Positions 5,524 through 7,616 of a stretch of DNA of 7,616 nt are shown here, piece by piece (position 1 is the stretch's first letter; every line of letters begins with the position of its first letter). The notes under the pieces were generated by a model. That model was not told the origin of the DNA. It did no database searches and saw nothing but the letters and a program-made list of their open reading frames with translations. The DNA is from Planctomycetaceae bacterium (lineage in GTDB: Bacteria > Planctomycetota > Planctomycetia > Pirellulales > UBA1268): contig CANHYS010000083.1 of assembly GCA_947464585.1 (NCBI GenBank), forward strand, positions 1 to 7,616. Reading direction: 5' to 3'. A program made the position numbers and the translations under genes.

Positions 5524-7227
5524 ATGGCTCAATCGCAGAATGTTGTGCGAGGGCACGAACATCTCGCCGGCGTAGAAGCAGCGGTTCCTCGTGGTGACGG
5601 AGCCGGTTTTGTCCGGTATCTGCCGCAGGATGCCGTAGCCGGATTCCTCGTGTTCCTGATCGCCCTCCCGCTGTGTTTGGGCATCTCGGTGGCTTCCGGT
5701 TTTCCTCCGATCGCGGGTGTCTTCACGGCTGTCGTGGGCGCTCTCGTCACGACGTTCATCAGCAATTCCGAACTCACCATCAAGGGCCCGGCGGCGGGGC
5801 TGATCGTGATCGTTCTGGGTGCCATGCAGGCGTTCGGATACACGGGAGGCCAGAATCCCGACGCAGATGTGAGTGCGTATCGGATGACGCTCGCGGTCGG
5901 CTGCGTCGCCGGATTCGTGCAGGTGCTCTTCGGTCTGTTGCGGGCAGGTGTTCTTGGCGACTTCTTTCCGACGGCGGTGGTGCATGGGATGCTCGCGGCA
6001 ATCGGCGTCATCATCGTGCTCAAGCAGTTGCCGGTTGCCGTTGGGCAAAAGGCGGCTGGCGAGCCGCTCGAAATCCTGCGCGAGTTGCCAGAGACCGTGT
6101 CGCAACTCAATCCCGCGATCGCCTGCATAGGGGCCTTGAGTCTGATCGTCCTGTTTGCGTGGCCGCATCTGAGGGGTCGGCTCGGACTGCGTTTTTTGAG
6201 GGGCATTCCAGGACAGTTGGTCGTGCTCCTGGTTGCCGTGCCGTTGGGGATGCTGTTGGGCCTGGGGCGTGATCACACCTATGACTTTGCCGGCCATGCC
6301 TATCCGCTTGGGCCGTCGTTCCTCGTGAATGTTCCCCGCAATCTGCTGGCGGCCGTCACGCTCCCAGATTTTTCCGTATTGACCTCGCCGACAACCCGCG
6401 GCGCCGGAGTGCTGTGGGTCGTGATGTTTTCGCTGGTCGGGAACCTCGAGTCGTTGCTGAGCGCCAAGGCGATTGACATGGTCGATCCCTGGCACCGAAA
6501 AACAAAACTCAATCGCGATTTGGTGGCCGTGGGCATTGCCAACGTGGTGGCGGCGTCGATTGGCGGCCTGCCGATGATCTCGGAGATCGTGCGGAGCAAG
6601 GCCAATATCGACAATGGAGCGCGCACGCGATTCGCCGATCTCTGGCACGGCCTGTTTCTGCTCGCATTCATCGCCCTTCTGCCGGGACTGGTCTGCACGA
6701 TCCCGCTGGCGGCATTGGCGGCGATGCTCGTCTATACCGGTTGCAGGCTCGCCTCCCCGAATGAATTCATCAGCGTCTACAAGATCGGCCGCGAGCAGTT
6801 GGTAATCTTCACGTCCACGCTCGTGGGCGTGTTGTCAACCGATCTTCTGGTTGGTGTGCTCATTGGCATCGCAGTGAAGTTGGTCATTCACCTCCTGAAC
6901 GGGCTGCCGATCCAAACGATGTTCAAGCCGTTTCTGGAGGTGACCGTGCTCGACGACAGCACGGTGCAGATCGATGCCCGGGGCTCCGCTGTGTTTTCGA
7001 ACTGGATCCCGTTTCGCCGGCAGATATGTCAACTGGGCCTCGAGCAGCAACACAACATCCTCATCAACCTGGAGGGCACGAGGCTGGTGGATCACAGCGT
7101 GATGGAGGGGCTACACGAGTTGCAGGCCGACTTCGAACGGGCGGGGCTTTCGCTCGAAGTCATCGGGCTGGACGAACATCGAGCATTGTCGACCCATCCA
7201 TTCGCAACACGCCGACGGCGGGCATGA
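5524..7227 (+). CDS. SulP-family inorganic anion transporter with C-terminal STAS domain
   Basis: This encodes 567 residues from the ATG at 5524. SulP (SLC26-like) proteins carry sulfate, bicarbonate or related anions across the inner membrane, usually as proton or sodium symporters or exchangers. The membrane domain runs from about residue 33 to 470 with many hydrophobic helices. It starts with YLPQDAVAGFLVFLIALPL, continues with GFPPIAGVFTAVVGALV and the substrate-region signature NSELTIKGPAAGL at 81-93, and includes NLESLLSAKAIDMVDP at 317-332 and GGLPMISEIVRSKANIDNG at 357-375. The last two elements are typical of the branch of bacterial SulP proteins often found with carbonic anhydrases, so bicarbonate is as likely a substrate as sulfate. 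A STAS domain occupies about 480-557. Its usual Asp-Ser-Ser/Thr-Gly loop is replaced by LVDHSVMEGL. The protein ends in a basic tail RRRRA. It is transcribed away from the two-component system and converges on guaA with a 16-base gap. Confidence 0.92.
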   Translation: MAQSQNVVRGHEHLAGVEAAVPRGDGAGFVRYLPQDAVAGFLVFLIALPLCLGISVASGFPPIAGVFTAVVGALVTTFISNSELTIKGPAAGLIVIVLGAMQAFGYTGGQNPDADVSAYRMTLAVGCVAGFVQVLFGLLRAGVLGDFFPTAVVHGMLAAIGVIIVLKQLPVAVGQKAAGEPLEILRELPETVSQLNPAIACIGALSLIVLFAWPHLRGRLGLRFLRGIPGQLVVLLVAVPLGMLLGLGRDHTYDFAGHAYPLGPSFLVNVPRNLLAAVTLPDFSVLTSPTTRGAGVLWVVMFSLVGNLESLLSAKAIDMVDPWHRKTKLNRDLVAVGIANVVAASIGGLPMISEIVRSKANIDNGARTRFADLWHGLFLLAFIALLPGLVCTIPLAALAAMLVYTGCRLASPNEFISVYKIGREQLVIFTSTLVGVLSTDLLVGVLIGIAVKLVIHLLNGLPIQTMFKPFLEVTVLDDSTVQIDARGSAVFSNWIPFRRQICQLGLEQQHNILINLEGTRLVDHSVMEGLHELQADFERAGLSLEVIGLDEHRALSTHPFATRRRRA

Positions 7228-7243
7228 TTCGGTCTGTCGCCCG

Positions 7244-7616
7244 TCACTCCCACTCGATCGTGGCCGGCGGCTTCGACGAGATGTCGTAGACGACGCGGTT
7301 GATGCCGCGGACCTCGTTGATCACCCGTGTGGAGATTCTCGCCAGCACCTCGTAGGGAAGGTGGCTCCAGTCGGCTGTCATGAAGTCTTCGGTCTCGACG
7401 GCCCGCACGGCCAAAACGTCGTCGTAGGTCCTGGCATCGCCCATCACACCCACGCTCTGCACCGGCAGGAGTACGGCGAAGGCCTGCGAGGTCTTTCGCA
7501 TCAGTCCGGCCCGCTCGATTTCCTCGAGCACGATCGCGTCCGCCTCTCGGAGCGTGGCCAGGCGGGGCTTGGTTACCTGCCCAAGGCAGCGGACGGCTAG
7601 GCCCGGGCCCGGGAAG
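7244..7616 (-). CDS. guaA: GMP synthase (glutamine-hydrolysing), C-terminal fragment
   Basis: The frame is open from the right edge to a TGA at 7244-7246 and gives the last 123 residues. GuaA converts XMP to GMP with ATP and glutamine, the last step of guanine nucleotide synthesis, in the cytoplasm. The segment is the C-terminal dimerisation domain, which also helps bind XMP. It shows [12 protein letters not shown] at its start, [15 protein letters not shown] in the middle, [19 protein letters not shown], and ends in the near-invariant PATIEWE. The N-terminal amidotransferase and the ATP-pyrophosphatase domains lie beyond the window. The 3' end is intact and ordinary. It converges with the SulP gene and no shared terminator hairpin is visible in the 16 bases between them. 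Confidence 0.97.
   Translation of the reverse strand, partial: FPGPGLAVRCLGQVTKPRLATLREADAIVLEEIERAGLMRKTSQAFAVLLPVQSVGVMGDARTYDDVLAVRAVETEDFMTADWSHLPYEVLARISTRVINEVRGINRVVYDISSKPPATIEWE

Noticed and set aside
5500..6648. Long 382-codon open frame on the minus strand opposite the SulP gene
   Set aside because: Its product is His/Arg/Gln-rich with no recognisable domain or signal, while the opposite strand encodes a clear SulP transporter. It is a shadow of GC-rich codon bias.

Overview
GC-rich bacterial window that most resembles a planctomycete (Planctomycetota, perhaps Pirellulales-like). The clues are a Gram-negative envelope porin of the O/P type with an N-terminal coiled coil, a secreted Cys/Lys-rich small protein next to it, and the general style of the proteins. 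The phylum assignment is inference and was not tested by a database search.

Layout, left to right. (1) Positions 1-632, minus strand: N-terminal 210 residues of a nucleosidase/phosphorylase-superfamily protein (MTA/SAH nucleosidase-like), cut by the left edge. (2) 641-695: a strong intrinsic terminator reading leftwards, with its U-tract almost touching that gene's start codon. (3) 733-1170, minus: secreted protein with 18 cysteines. (4) 1212-3086, minus: large outer-membrane porin, 41 bases upstream of the Cys-rich gene and probably in the same transcript. (5) 3245-4654 and 4635-5306, minus: a two-component system in the order response regulator then histidine kinase, overlapping by 20 bases. 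(6) 5307-5523: divergent control region holding a perfect 8-bp inverted repeat. (7) 5524-7227, plus: SulP-family inorganic anion transporter with a C-terminal STAS domain. (8) 7244-7616, minus: C-terminal part of GMP synthase (guaA), convergent with the SulP gene and cut by the right edge.

How the genes may work together. The two-component system lies between an outer-membrane anion-type porin and an inner-membrane anion transporter. A simple reading is an envelope uptake module: the kinase senses something in the periplasm, the regulator adjusts the porin operon downstream and the SulP gene divergently, and the Cys-rich protein acts in the periplasm or cell surface. Only the gene order and protein families are seen; the regulatory link is inference. 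The two edge genes are purine/nucleoside metabolism genes and look unrelated to this module. No RNA genes, mobile elements or CRISPR arrays were seen.
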